64,000 nt of DNA from Aaosphaeria pasadenensis (GCA_022813625.1 JAKLMB010000010.1:868001-932000), one strand, 5' to 3'; shown: positions 1 through 12,070, counted from the stretch's first letter. Program-made: numbers and translations. The notes: generated from the sequence alone by a model not told the origin.

Positions 1-59
1 AACTGTTCTCGCATACTAATTTGCGCCATACGTTTAGATTCTCTGTCCTCTCGCGTCAG

Positions 60-784
60 TACCAATATACCAATGTATCGGAGTCAACTACGAGCGGCAT
101 GCACGCGAGACAAACGTACGTACGCCAATAAGATCTGAGCTCCCAACAAGCCCAATACATATTAATGCTCCAAACTCACATCAATACTAGTTCAGCGTAC
201 CCAGCCAACCCATCGTGTTCACCAAGCCTGCAGATTCAATGGCTGGGCCCTTCGACACGGTCTACGTCCACCCTGACGCACGTTCCCAACTCGACTATGA
301 GGGTGAATTGTGCTTTATCTTTGGCCGTGACTGTAAAGACGTATCCGAAGACGCCGCCCTCGACAACATCCTTGGGTACTCCGTGGGCAACGACATCTCC
401 GCCCGCAACTACATCCCCCAAGAAATTTCAGGTTTCCAGATGAGCTACGGGAAATCCTTCGACGCGTTCGCACCATTTGGGCCCTATATTGTGCATCCAA
501 ACGTAGTGGGGGATGCGCACAAGTTACAACTAGTTACCAAGGTTAATGGCGAGGTTCGACAGAATGAGAATACTTCGGACATGATTTGGGATATCAAGAA
601 AATCATCGTGCATCTGACGCGAGGTCGAACGGTGCGAGCGGGGACTGTGTGCATGACCGGAACCCCTTCTGGGGTGGGTTGGTTCATGACACCGAACGGA
701 TACGTCAAGGATGGCGACGTGATAGAGGTCACGATAGATAAACTTGGTACTATCAGTAACAAGATCCGATTTCCGAGTGAATAG
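60..784 (+). CDS. Fumarylacetoacetate hydrolase (FAH) family protein, 5' partial
   Basis: This is the C-terminal catalytic part of an FAH-superfamily enzyme. These are Mg-dependent C-C bond hydrolases or decarboxylases of aromatic and keto-acid breakdown. Exons read as 60-115 and 191-784, joined in phase 0 over a 75-bp intron (116-190, GTACGT..TAG). The window opens inside an upstream intron: a TACTAAT branch site lies near 15-21 and a pyrimidine tract with CAG ends at 59. The first exon gives CIGVNYERHARETN, the hallmark FAH strand. The second gives VFTKPADS, YEGELCFIFGRD (metal-ligand Glu region), GYSVGNDISARN and MTGTPSGVG, all family signatures. The stop is at 782-784. The N-terminus lies outside the window, so start and full length are unknown. 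The substrate cannot be read from the sequence. The gene is convergent with the NmrA-like gene downstream. Confidence 0.9.
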
Positions 785-1483
785 TCAGCGTAGATACGAG
801 AACAATAATCTAGTCGTCTTCACTAGGAATTCATGTGTCTATGATGTTGGTTTCTTGCCTTAAACATGTATAGTTGCTCATCGATAGTAAATGCTACATG
901 GGAGTTATTTGTTATCGGTGCATATGACTGTGCTATTATGAAAGTGAAAATTGGGTAAAATAATCAGCTGCAAATGTCAAGAAAGGCTCGCTAGTGACGT
1001 GAGGACCGATTAAAGTATGCTTGACAAGACTGCTGGAGCAAGAGCAGAATCGTTCACGGATAAGAGGCGGAACAGAGCGATAGATTTGTATAGAATAGAA
1101 GACTTTCATCTGTGAATAACTACGGAGGCTCGCAGTCAATTTCTCAATTATTGATTGTTTCCAGAGATCAACAAGTCTTGCCGATCCTAGTTCAACTGAA
1201 CCGAACCGCTTGACGCTCTGCTCCGCCTTAGATGAAGCATGCAACAACTCCAAGGAGTAAAACCTCTGCTTTTGCTAGGAAACTGAGGCGCAGGGGTGTA
1301 ACATCTAGTAATCATTGGCGGATGGAGTTAATGGATACTACTTTATAACAGGAGGTCTAGCATTCTTAAGCACTTGCATTTCCGGTAGAACTGTTTTCCC
1401 TAAAATTCTTCTTCTTTTTGTAAAATTTTCAAAACATTCTTCCCCAACTGAAAGGAAGAGTAAAAAACATTGCTCCAATAGAG
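785..1483. other. Convergent intergenic region
   Basis: These 0.7 kb lie between two converging 3' ends. I see no convincing reading frame or RNA. One GAACCGAACCG motif is present at 1198-1208; the same motif is clustered in the promoters near 34 kb. Confidence 0.6.
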
Positions 1484-2442
1484 CTAGACATCGGGATGTC
1501 CTTGGAACCATTCTTTAAGACTTGTTTGCTTTACATTAGGAAAGCGAGCACAATCCTGCGGCTCATAGTCCCAAACACCGCGCCCTATGAAGGCCGCGTA
1601 CCCATCCCAGGTATATTTCATGAACTCAGTCGGGTCTGTATTCGCTCTGCCTTCTGCTAAGCGCTTCGCTGCATCTTCGACGGACCCTAGACATTTCGAA
1701 TGTCCTACAGCTTGCCCGGCTCGTACAGCATTGTATGCTTCCACAACATCCTTTGGCGAAGCTTCGAAACTTTGTACGCGAACGAACCCTCCCTTTGAAG
1801 CTTCAGGGGATGTAACGGCATCAACAGTATAAGCTGCAAGATCCCTTGTCGTCGTATAACGAACGGTGGCATTGGAATCTCCGCAATAGAATAGCGTCTT
1901 TGTCGTACTGTCCCAATCTTTAGCACTACGACCAAAGATGAATTCCGTGATTGCTCCGGTAAACATATATAGAGGCTTAATTGTTGAGGACAGCCGAACA
2001 TGTGCGCAGAAACTGATGAATGCGTCATATATCTCATGTTGTCCTAGGTAACCAAGGGTCCAGTCATAGTTCCAGGTGGAGGCGTGAAAGTTCTAGGCCG
2101 AACGTTTAGTAATTGACCTTCAGGCTGATATAACCCTGGGTTTCATACCTTAACTCCAGCACGCTCAGCAGCCCTAAGAAGCAACAGTTGTCCTTCCAAT
2201 ATAGATTCGGGGACGCAAGAATATGCGCAGATGATAGCGTCAACGCCCGCCACAGCGCGATCCAACGCCGCAATATCGTACATGTCCTCAATCGCCTCAA
2301 ATCCCTCCAAACGCCGAAGAAGTTCTTCGGGGATCTTGTCAGGGCTGCGACTCAGACCCCGAACGGTGTGGCCTCGTTCCAAGGCTGCTTCGGCACATGG
2401 AAGGCCAACAAAGCCAGTAATGCCTGCAATTAGAATAAGCAT
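1484..2442 (-). CDS. NmrA/isoflavone-reductase-like NAD(P)-binding protein
   Basis: Two exons on the minus strand (2442-2149 and 2092-1484) join in phase 0 after GVK across a 56-bp intron, giving 300 residues, the usual size for the atypical-SDR NmrA/isoflavone-reductase group. The start MLILIAGITGFVG carries the GxTGFVG dinucleotide-binding loop at residues 6-12. It is followed by RGLSRSPDKIP (second strand, NADP-preferring Arg) and DAIICAYSC. After the intron comes NFHASTWNYDWT and later FTGAITEFIFGRS, matching the substrate-side half of the family. Members are either reductases or redox-sensing co-regulators, and the sequence does not tell which. It faces the bZIP gene across a 0.95-kb divergent promoter. 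Confidence 0.85.
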
Positions 2443-3391
2443 AGTAGATAGAGCGTGAACGATAACTTGTATTAAGAAATAATGTTTGATGAAATAAATC
2501 TGGATGTAGCTATGTAGCAGGTAACTACATATATATTGATATTTACACTGCAATGAATGATTTCGGCCACCGCATCGTACCACTTGACTACAATTTTCTT
2601 CATGCCAACCGAACCGTCCACTGAACCTTTCAGAGATAATGCCGTAAAGCCATAAAGCCGTACAGCTCTCTGCCGATTACAAGCTACAGAGAACGGACAA
2701 AACGGGATCAAAGGTCGGCCCATAATGATAGGCCGGCCTTGTAGCTCCACGGGCCATTCCAAACGCCTTAGCGCGCGGGGTTGAGAGCGACTACACAAAG
2801 TTTCGAACCAGGCAGCCAAGATCACGGGCATACTGAACATTCCGGATTTGAACTTGTCTATGCCCACGGAACAAGCATATTTTGCCAGGGTTTGCAAGAA
2901 AAGTACCGCGTATAACTAAAAAGCTGGCCGGGTAGTGAATGCTGGGAAGATGCCATGAACATAGCAGAACAGAATAAGCTCTTCCGTTAGTACCCGGCGA
3001 CAAAGAAGAAATGCTAGTCGCAGGGAACAGGTTGCTGTATGTGTTCAAAAACAGCCTTATACCTATCTATTTCACAGATCAAGAAAATGTTTGCTACAAC
3101 CCCACCGGTTGTTGTCACCCAGCACCCAATGATTGATCATGGGAGGAAGAATGACGGCGCAGGAAGCGATCACGAGAGGTCAAGATCTCAATGACTTTAA
3201 TGTCACGTGCGCACCCCACCAACTTCGTTGTCCAGAAGCTGCGCAATGTATCTACAGATTCATTGGCTTCCAAGGTAATAAACCTATGCCGTGCCTTTCG
3301 CAGATTTTTAATGATCAACATTCTGTAATATTGCTCTGAGACCATTCCCGCCAACCACGTCAACTTGGGTGACGCGTACAAGCGAGGCAAG
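2443..3391. promoter_or_regulatory. Divergent promoter region between NmrA-like and bZIP genes
   Basis: About 950 bp separate the two divergent starts. An AACCGAACCG motif is at 2607-2616, related to the motif repeated near 34 kb. No supported gene lies here; the short frames have no family resemblance. Confidence 0.4.
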
Positions 3392-4330
3392 ATGTCGGCC
3401 AACAAGGCCAGTACGACTTCAGCTACAAGGACAAAGGTTAGGTCACTGTTGCAGTTCCAAAGATTTCATCAATCATTGACTCCAGGTCAGGCTATAAATC
3501 TTGAGCGCATTCGCAATAACCAGCGACGGTGTCGCGCTCGACAGAAAGAATACATTGCGGAGCTTGAAGACAAGATTCGCCAGTACGAAAACACGAACAG
3601 CCAATCTTCTACTGACCCAAGATTGCAATTACTGAGTAGAGAAAATGAATCCCTCAAGCGACTGCTGCAGTCTTTAGGGCTGGGCAATGATTTTATTAAG
3701 GCTTATAGCAAGGCTGCCCAGATTGCTTCAGACATTCCCTGGGCCCAGGCAGGCAACGAAACCTTGTGTGAACCCAAAGCTTGCTCCTCTTCCTCTCTAG
3801 ATTTGGAGATGTTACAGGTGTGTCGACCTTATTACTTCTATAGACCGGCTTCGATATTGATCATTCAGTCTGACCTTACACTGCCCGCAACGCACAAACG
3901 ACAGACAGCACACGAACAAATTTTACCAAGCGGTAATTCCGAGGCTTCAATAGATGCTCTACAACACTTCGAAAGCTCTACGCAAGTAGATGTGGCTCAG
4001 TCATGGGAGCCCTTCGACTTTCCGAATACTTCAAGTTCTGTTTGGGATTCATTGCCGACAGATATTGAAGTCGCGGATCCTATTCAGTCTACAATGAATG
4101 CTCTAGGAGCAGAAGCATCCAGTCTCGCCATATCGACAGAGGATATATCAAATACGACAACTCTCTGCTCGTCCGCCTTTTCACTAGTTCTCAAGAACAA
4201 CCTCAAGGGCTACAGCATTGCCGACTTGGACCTCAAACTTCGAGTGGGATATAAATTCTGTGCTGCATCACCTCAGTATTGTCGTGTCGACAACAAGATC
4301 TTGATCAGTGTTCTTGCAGAAATCTCATAG
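3392..4330 (+). CDS. bZIP transcription factor
   Basis: This is a nuclear DNA-binding regulator. The basic region RIRNNQRRCRARQKEY is followed directly by a leucine-zipper heptad stretch (IAELEDKIRQYE...RENESLKRLLQSLGL). The C-terminus ends with RVDNKILISVLAEIS, a motif I associate with one subgroup of fungal bZIP proteins that bear a C-terminal helical domain. The uncut frame from the ATG at 3392 is 312 residues. Two stretches look like introns that keep the frame when retained: 3437-3490 (54 bp, GTTAGG..CAG), and one starting at 3818 (GTGTGT) with possible acceptors at 3868 or 3904. The true protein may therefore be 18-47 residues shorter. It lies 413 bp upstream of the arsenite methyltransferase on the same strand, so a regulatory link is possible but unproven. 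Confidence 0.85.
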   Translation: MSANKASTTSATRTKVRSLLQFQRFHQSLTPGQAINLERIRNNQRRCRARQKEYIAELEDKIRQYENTNSQSSTDPRLQLLSRENESLKRLLQSLGLGNDFIKAYSKAAQIASDIPWAQAGNETLCEPKACSSSSLDLEMLQVCRPYYFYRPASILIIQSDLTLPATHKRQTAHEQILPSGNSEASIDALQHFESSTQVDVAQSWEPFDFPNTSSSVWDSLPTDIEVADPIQSTMNALGAEASSLAISTEDISNTTTLCSSAFSLVLKNNLKGYSIADLDLKLRVGYKFCAASPQYCRVDNKILISVLAEIS

Positions 4331-4743
4331 CCACGCGATCGATTGAATTCAGACGGTGGTCTGCATAGCTTGTGACTATATTGTATTCTTCGAAGTACAC
4401 AAATGATCTATAGTCTTCAATTTTAATACCTCTCATGAGATGTACTTTGTTGCATTAAGGTGATGACCTCCGAAGAGTCTTCCCCTCAATGCCAAGAATA
4501 CCGATGACATACCGTAGTGACATACTACAGTCACAAACAGTAGAAACACATATCGCAACCTTCAATGATGACATACCACCGTCAACACGGCCAGCTTGAC
4601 CAAGAATAAATTTCCGAAGGCTCCCTGTGTCTCTCTTCGACGTATTGTAACCAGCATACATACATAAGTACCTTCGCAACACCCAACTATTACTCTCCAT
4701 ACTCGAGCAATCTACCATCGGACATACCAAAACTCTTAGCAAG
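4331..4743. promoter_or_regulatory. bZIP-arsM intergenic region, probable arsM promoter
   Basis: About 410 bp. The word GATGACATACC occurs twice (near 4503 and 4568), and GACATACC occurs again near 4724. A short inverted repeat GTAGT-gacat-ACTAC lies at about 4514-4528. TGAC-containing words are typical bZIP half-sites, but no binding is shown here. Confidence 0.3.
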
Positions 4744-5856
4744 ATGAACGCTGATACTGTATACAAGCAAGTTCAAGCCCATTATGGTTCCATTGCTCAA
4801 GCCGAAAACCCCTCACATTCTAGCGTCATAGCGCAAGCATTCGGCTACACCGAAGAGGAACTAAAGAGCATCCCTCGCGACGCCAATCTTGGTCTTAGCT
4901 GTGGAAACCCTCTCGCAATAGCGAGCCTTCGTGAAGTGAGTCACCTCAACTCACACCTTGCATAGATGTAGACTAAGCCATTTTAATTGCAGGGCGAAAC
5001 AGTGATTGATCTCGGCAGCGGCGCGGGTTTTGACGTCTTGCTTGCTGCGAAGAAGGTTGGCCAGAATGGCCGTGCCATTGGCGTAGACATGAACAATGTG
5101 AGTTAATCTACGATGCTAATAGTCACTAGACTATATTAAACAACTATTTTCTGGTTTAGAACATGCTTGCCCGGGCTCGCGAGAACCATCAGAAGTCGGG
5201 AGGCGCAAACAATGTGTCCTTCATCGATGGAAAGATCACGTCCATTCCACTTGAAGACAGTATCGCGGACTGTATTATATCAAATTGCGTCATCAACCTG
5301 GTACCCGAGGCTGAAAAGCCGGCCGTTTTCACGGAGATGGCCCGCTTACTTAAGCCCGGCGGACGAGTTGCTGTTTCGGACATTCTCGCGAGAAAATCGT
5401 TTCCAAGAGAGCTTCGAGAGAGTGTTGCGGCCTACGTGGGTTGTGTGGCTGGATGCAGCCCAAAGCAAGATTATGAACGGTTTCTAGCCGAGAACGGATT
5501 CAGTGGTACGCACTCAAGTTTGCAGGCCACGATCTGAGCTAACCAGCATAGACATCGCAATTATAGATACGGAGAGTGATCTGAATGTGTACATTGACAT
5601 GTCATCTGAAGGAAACCAGGAGAATGAGCAAGCCTCGGGCTGCTGCGGCTCATCAACTGCAGAATCTGTTTCTGGGACGGTGCGAGCAACATCATGTTGC
5701 TCAGAGTTCCATCCAAGAACGACCGATGATGTGGGCGCTCCTCGGAGTCTTGCGAACATTGATCTCAACGAGTGGGCTGGTAGGTGTCTTTGCTCTTAGG
5801 TAATGTCTCACTCACATTTATCAGGTTCTTTCAAAATCTTCGCGGTCAAATCGTAG
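4744..5856 (+). CDS. arsM: Arsenite S-adenosylmethionine methyltransferase
   Basis: The enzyme transfers methyl groups from SAM to trivalent arsenic, giving methylated and volatile arsenicals; it is cytosolic. Five exons (4744-4935, 4993-5097, 5160-5505, 5552-5779, 5825-5856) splice in frame to 300 residues. SAM motif I is VIDLGSGAGFDVLLAA, followed by GVDMN and GGRVAVSDIL. The conserved cysteines of the family are visible in LGLSCGNPL, SNCVINLV and GCVAGC. The C-terminal tail carries two vicinal pairs, SGCCGSS and TSCCSEF, which fit As(III) binding. The final exon encodes only ten residues (FKIFAVKS tail). The gene is in tandem with the upstream bZIP gene. Confidence 0.93.
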
Positions 5857-6588
5857 GCCACTCACATGTCCTGAGGACTGAAAACAACTGTGTCTAGAAG
5901 AGAAATATACTATGGAAGATGAATTTGATGTAACAGTTCTTAATTATGGCGGCAACACTGAGAGATGTATTGAACGCATGGTTGGGACTGGTGCTTGAAA
6001 GGCCAATAACCTTAATTCTTTGAGAAAAATTGATTAGGTTTTGTAGATTCCAGGGGGAGTGGGGGTTGAGCCTCAGATTTGAATACTTTGAAGTAATGAG
6101 GTTTAGAGTTTTATTATCCATAGTTGCATAGTTGATGTGAAAGCCGTGACGTTCACTGGAATTTATCTTCCTCTTATGTACATTAATAAGAAAAGCCAGC
6201 AGACTGAGTACGGCATCGCATTGTTTGTATCGTTACAGCAGCCAGAGAACAGCGTTGTGTCAGCATCTTTCGTCATTGTTTGCATTGTAAATCTTAAATT
6301 AAATAGTACTTAAAGTCACTCACCGTCCACAGTCATCAGACGAGACAATCATCTTTCACCTTTGTCCCACCGTTGTTGCCTGGCTTGCCGCTTCCTAGTG
6401 ATTTGAATCATACCCTGTTTCTATCGCGCACGAACCCACGCATAAATCTTTTCACCCTCCCTCTTTTATCCCACTCACCCCTCTTGAAGATTTCTCAGGC
6501 TCTCAAAGACAATCCTACTTGTAACTAGCATCTGTCCAAGTACGTACGTTCTTTCCGATTTCCGGAGTTAAGTCACCTGCTGATTGTT
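5857..6588. other. Intergenic region, 5' flank of the CCCH-type gene
   Basis: These 0.7 kb hold no supported gene. The last 250 bp are pyrimidine-rich, as is common upstream of fungal starts. Confidence 0.5.
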
Positions 6589-7456
6589 ATGAGAATGGCT
6601 GAAGAATTCCTCGACGATCTGAAGGGCTACGATCCATTCTTGCCAAGTCATAACCTTCTGTTACCATATTCGTCCACTCCACCAGCGAACACAAGCCACT
6701 CGTCGGTTCCGACCTCCATGGCAACCCAAACGCATTCGGTATCACACCATTCGACAAGAAATTCCTCGCCATCGGCCCCAGGCAGTCAGAACGCCAACGC
6801 CCCTGAGCCAACTCAGCACAAGTCGGATTCTACTCCGCCATGGCGCCGCAAAGCCCCTGCAGGTAACCTAGAAGCCCGTACTTTGACTGGGAGGTTTCCC
6901 ACGAGAGATGGCAGTAAGTGGTTCGCGATGCATTTGCTTCACTGGCTTCTGCTAACACGTATATTTAGGAGCTCCGATGGCCTTCCAACCAAAGCAACCT
7001 TCAGTCGACATCATTCGCGACCCAGATTCTCGCATCAACCGTCTCGCAAAGTCAAAAGTCGAAATCCCGAAGACCCTAATGAGCACCGAGAAACTTGCAC
7101 CTAGCAAGTGGATATATGTGAACGGCGTAAAGACCGACGGAAAAACAAACCCTAAGAAATACGGCTGCACTTTGCGATGGGAACTCGGTCTGTGCTTCAA
7201 GACGTTCTTCACTTACGATCGCTGCGAAGAGGGTGAACGGTGTCCCTGGAGGCACAAATGGTTTGATGATGTCGAGTACGTATTTCTAGAGGAAATAACG
7301 AAGGGTACTCCAGTAGAAGGTTTCTTGGAGCATTCAGGCCGCTGCTACCTCAACCCCAAGCCACCCGTTGCGAGCGACAAGATGGTGACTCTCGGGCGCT
7401 CCAGGTCTCCACCTCCCGAATGTGTCGAGCAACAAGCACCGCCGAGCTTAAAGTAG
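6589..7456 (+). CDS. Putative CCCH-type zinc-binding protein
   Basis: Two exons (6589-6913 and 6969-7456) join over a 55-bp intron (GTAAGT..TTTAG) to give 270 residues. The first 110 residues are Ser/Pro/Thr-rich and look disordered. The C-terminal half holds CTLRWELGLCFKTFF, then DRCEEGERCPWRHKWF. The spacing C-x8-C-x(8)-C-x5-C-x3-H resembles a stretched CCCH finger, which in other proteins binds RNA. The last 30 residues (RSRSPPPE) are again low-complexity. I do not recognise a named orthologue. It stands alone between long intergenic stretches. Confidence 0.7.
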
Positions 7457-8987
7457 GGGGAGTGAAGTGAAGGCTTGAGAATTTCCTTGCCGCTGTTACG
7501 ACCTTTTGTCGTCCATGATGCCCACACATGACTATGATTAAGCCAGTAATGAAACTAGACGCTCATCCTCTAAACTATGCCGAACTCATTGCCTGTCTTA
7601 CCTCCAGTGAGTTTCTATCTGTGATAAGGCTTCCAATGCCACTTCAATCAACTGTAACTCAAAGCTCTTATCGAAGATATTCAGTCACTCATGGCTCGTG
7701 CTTACATCAAATCCCGGATGCTTGCCAGCATGGTGTGAACTGCGCCGCGCGGATGTCGGTGGTTGCTTGAGTGCCACCAAGCCTGACGAGAATGAGGGCT
7801 ACAATCATCGTGAACTGCTTCCTTGCTCCGTGCCCAAAATGTGAAGCGCCATTTGCAAACTTTCTGCGTTATTACCGACGCAATTTACAGCACCAAACAA
7901 CACATTATGGTTAAAGGAGGGGAGAATGCCGTATATCGTCTGTAGTCTGTGCCAACCAATTGGAGACGAAATTTAGTGTAAGACCACTTGGCAAAACTTC
8001 CTGTTCCGGGCTAAGTAGTCACGGTCGGGTGCACTCACTCTCGCACAGAAGGGCGAGAGTTGACCGTGAGGATACTCAATTCTTGTTTGCAAGTTCGATA
8101 TGGTAGGTCTTCAGTTATATTCTGGCTTTTGTCGATCTTGTTCCAGTAAGCATCGGAAAGTTTGGGGTTGTGATGAGTGTTCCCATTGCGACAACGACTT
8201 TCCTACGATTTTACGGGCATCAAGACACATCTCATTGCTTTCTGAATGTTTCCCTGACCCAGCCATCCTCCAAAAAAAGGTCTTCCCTAATGCATTTCTC
8301 AAAGAAAGGATCATTTCTTTCATCTGAGACAGATGTGTCAGCATAAGGTATGATACCGAGCTCGCCACATTATTCCAAACATCACGAGACTCGTAAAGGA
8401 TTATCAATAACTGCATCATACTAAACTCTTCATAGAATCTTTAAGTCAAACGCATCTTGCACTTCCCCGATGATGAAATGCAAAGGCTAATCTCATAAAG
8501 TTGCAAATACTCATGCTCAAGCGGGCATTCGACCTGACTTACCTTGAAACCTTCCTATTGAGTGACTTTATTCAAGCTCTTCAATTCTCCAGCGACTTAA
8601 CTGTATTCGATACATTCTCTGGCGCTCCTTGGCTTTCCCAATTTTTGGTTGCTTGGAAATTGCAGGTAAACCTTGGAGTACTTGATACAGATATAAGGAG
8701 GTCATGGTCCTGCTTGCCCAATCTTGTGGAGATGACGCATTTAGAGAAATGGTGGTTCAATAAAAGTATGCATGAAGGAAACATAGAAAGACACACAACC
8801 TACTAAAATGTTTCCAGCGTCAAAGCAGAGTGGAGTATGAAAGAAATGTGCGCACGGTGTGGTAGTGTAACTCATTATAAATGCCTCATATATACATGAT
8901 AAGAAGCTTTATCAAGGGAAAGAGATTCCCATCTATGGCATCCACAGGTATAGTCCACACTCTAGTACCACGTTGTCCGCTCTTCTA
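7457..8987. other. Intergenic region without supported gene
   Basis: These 1.5 kb separate the CCCH-type gene from the 3' end of a minus-strand gene. Only short frames are present. One at 8100-8327 contains CxxC words but has no splice context or resemblance I trust. Confidence 0.5.
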
Positions 8988-9800
8988 TTACTTGTACAGT
9001 TTCCTCACAGCCGTCTCCATCCAAAGCTTGGTGTACAGGCGATGTGCGAACTGGAACCTCCAGGGCAGAGGTTGGGCGTCCTTACCCTCCGGTGTGGTGT
9101 TGATGAACACGCTCTTGAGGTGGAACGTAGCGGTCTGGGCTTCCTCGTCCTTGGTAACTCCCATGGTGAACAATCCATCGCTGGGTCGTTGTCCAGCGTT
9201 GAAAGGCGAATCGCCGCATCGCACGATAACCTACACCACCAATTGATTAGCACAAATTCCTCAGCATATTCTCTGCCGCTTCTCCTCCTCCGGCATCGTC
9301 TCACAACTCACCTTTGAGTCATCATGCTCCACAACCTCGAAATGATCCGTGATCTTTGTGCCGACAGCATACTCGCTCTTGCCAAGCTCCTCCCTATCCC
9401 AAAGATGATCCGTCCTGCCCTCCAGCGACCTGTACTTCTTATCCAAGTACCTCCTCTGATACGCGTATCCCAATCCGCTCCAGACGCCCCTGCAGAAATC
9501 TGTCGTCAACTGCTTCTGGTCTTGCGACTTGAGCTGCGAGAGGGGGATCGTGCGGACGGCATGATCGATGCAGACCGGGGGATTGCCATTGGGGTTGTGT
9601 GCGCGCGCGACCGGTGTCTGGAGGTCGGGGGAGGTGGTGTCGTAGGGTACGAAGGTTGTCTTGCGCGTCCAGAATTGGAAGCCAGCGTAGCCGATTGCGA
9701 CGTTGGCGATGCCGCCGCCCACGAAGCCGAGGAAGATGCCCAGGGCGCGGCGATTGGGAGGGAGCCGCTTTATTTGCGGAGGGGGGGCGATTGTGTTCAT
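8988..9800 (-). CDS. Uncharacterised membrane-anchored protein (paralogue A)
   Basis: Exons 9800-9312 and 9230-8988 join in phase 0 over an 81-bp intron, giving 243 residues. The start MNTIAPPP at 9800 is chosen because it precedes a basic stretch and one hydrophobic segment (LGIFLGFVGGGIANVAIGYAGF). An in-frame ATG at 9899 would add 33 residues. The layout of a short basic N-terminus, one membrane span and a soluble domain would suit an organelle or ER membrane, but this is inference. The soluble part contains GVWSGLGYAYQRRYL, then ITDHFEVVEHDDSKVIVRCGDSP. The gene at 30880-31738 encodes the same motifs in the same order and nearly the same length. Function unknown. Confidence 0.8.
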
Positions 9801-10045
9801 CTTTGGGGACCAGAGATGGTGGATGGGGAGGTGGGAGGTGTTGTTGTGCGTGGTGCGGTGAGCTGGGGTGATGTTGCGTGAAAGTTTCGGTAGTTGCACC
9901 GTTTATCGGCCGGGTTCGCTGGATCGGGAAATCCGGCGTTTGGCGGTGTTTGAATTCGCGATAACAGAATGAACAAGAAAGATCTGACATTTAAAGTGTC
10001 GATTATTATACAATATCTATATATTCTATAAATGTTCTCTTCGCC

Positions 10046-12070
10046 TTATTTTAGATTGGAAGCCGCATTGTCTCTCCAGAAGTTACACCTGGAACCACGT
10101 CCTCCTTCCCATGCATTGGCATCAACCACTCGCAGGTTATTCTGCAAGCCAGGATCGATATGCTGTATGACGATGACCCCAGGAAACCCAAAGTTTGTAT
10201 AATCAATTTGATACTCTGCCCCTCCAGTCTCATTCAGGTTCACCATTCTCGGGTCTTCGAGCGTGAATTGAGGCCAATTTGCTAATTCGTCCGCAGGAGA
10301 TGATGTTGCATTTGATCTGGAACCACGGGCAATCTCGACTGGAATTGAAGGATTGCCATTGATGATGAAGTTGCCCCAAATATGCTGCACAGCCAGCACG
10401 AAGTCAGGACCAAGGTTGGGTGTAGGCGGACCGAAGTAAGCAGGTGTATCTGCACCATGCGCTGCGTTGGGAACAGAGTATTGATATTTGTAACCGCTTT
10501 TCCCGTTGCTGCTATATGCGTCGGCAAGCCAATATGATGGGCACACAAAAGTTGACTCGGCGTAAATGTTATTTGCTCGCTGTTGTTGGCCACTGGTAAT
10601 TTGACTGACATTGACGGCTGTCAGCCCTGCATCACCCGCAGTCGCAAAACGAGGAAGGGTATTTGGTCCAGTGGAGTTTTCAGTAGGGTATTTTTCTAGT
10701 AGTTTGGCGATGTCGTTGTCAGTAAATAGGGGAAAGGATAGCTTGACCCAATCTACGAAGCCTTCTTCAGTAGTTATGTTTTGTACTACGAAGTATATGC
10801 CCTCTTCGGCGTTGTTGCCAGATAGATGAGCGAGGCCATTGACATTGCCCTCCTGTAGAGCTTGGCCTGGTGTAGACTGCAGCAGCGTACCATCAGTTAC
10901 TGGGTAAAATGCCCAATTTCCAGTAATACCGGAACTGGAGATCACAGCTGAAGCCTTCTGCAAAATATCTGTGTCTTTAGAAATGAGACACTCAAAGATC
11001 GTCTGTGATGAGTTGCCGTAGGCCCAAGTCGGTGGACAACCAGCTGCCGTGGCAAAAGCATAGTACGATTGAGTCGGGATCCAGTCTTTGTATCCGTATT
11101 GCTGAGGTAGGAATGGTGAAGCAGAAATTGACTGCAATTGGTCAGATCAGTCTCGAAAAGGAGTTCGTTGTTGATTGCGTACATTCGTGAAGAGCGATGT
11201 GCCCAAGGATCCGCCGTACGCGATATCGTGTAGCATAACGGATCCTGCCCCAGCCGAGACACCAGAAATGGTAACTTGAGTGGGGTCTCCACCAAAGAGA
11301 TGGATATATGCCTGAACCCACTTGAGAGCCAATTGCTGGTCGAGCAAACCCCCATTGACAATTCCGTTTCGGAACACTTCGTCCGAGGAAAGAAATCCGA
11401 AAGCACCAAGCTACAGCCGATCAGCTGAGTATGAGAGCATCTCGCCATAGACTTACACGATACTGGATTGAGATTCCAATGAAACCATCGTTATTCGCAT
11501 TGATGATGGAAGAGAAATCCACAGCACCATCGCCAACGCCGTATCCTCCACCGTGGATCCAGACTAGGACGGGCAGGTTTGAAGCATTAGAAGGCGCATA
11601 TACATTCAGGAAAAGACAGTCTTCGCTGCTAGGCAACAAGCTGATGCCATATCCATTGCTTGCTGGGCTTTGTGGACAGGAAGGAGCATACGATGTGGCT
11701 GCAATTACTGAATTACGGTTTGTCACTGGTGTTTGTGGCTCTACCCATGGTTAGCCTAGAATAGATCTTAACCCATAGAAACGGCAATCTCACCTTGCCA
11801 TCTCAAAGACCCAACAGGGGCAGCAGCGTATCGAATGCTATGAACATTAGTAGAGTTACCAGACAATCGCGGATGAAAGTACCCTTGAAACACATTCAAT
11901 CCTGTCGTTGCATTGCTAGCACCTTGATAAATCTCGTAGCCCAAGTCGACCGTGACGGCATCGGATGCATTCAGGGAACTCCCTTTAAACACGTCAAATG
12001 GGTTAGACGTCGGGTCTGTAGAAGCATATGCGATGCCACTTAAGGCAGCAATTGTTGGTAAGAAGCGCAT
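10046..12070 (-). CDS. Secreted type-B carboxylesterase/lipase
   Basis: Four exons (12070-11794, 11740-11457, 11410-11183, 11131-10046) splice to 624 residues. The N-terminus MRFLPTIAALSGIAYAS is a signal peptide, so the enzyme is probably secreted. Alpha/beta-hydrolase landmarks follow: SIRYAAAPVGSLRWQ, SEDCLFLNVYAP, VWIHGGGYGVG (oxyanion hole), and GVSAGAGSV with the nucleophile Ser near residue 236. An acidic residue sits in GNNAEEGIYF near 371, and the catalytic His is in NAAHGADTP near 488. Many NxS/T glycosylation sites are present. The family splits carboxylic esters; the substrate cannot be inferred. Confidence 0.92.

Noticed and set aside
2472..3048. Minus-strand frames upstream of the NmrA-like gene
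   Set aside because: They do not continue the NmrA-like protein, whose start at 2442 is well supported, and show no family features.
8100..8327. 75-codon frame with CRSC, CDECSHC words
   Set aside because: Isolated cysteine words with no complete zinc-finger spacing, no splice partner and no resemblance to a family.
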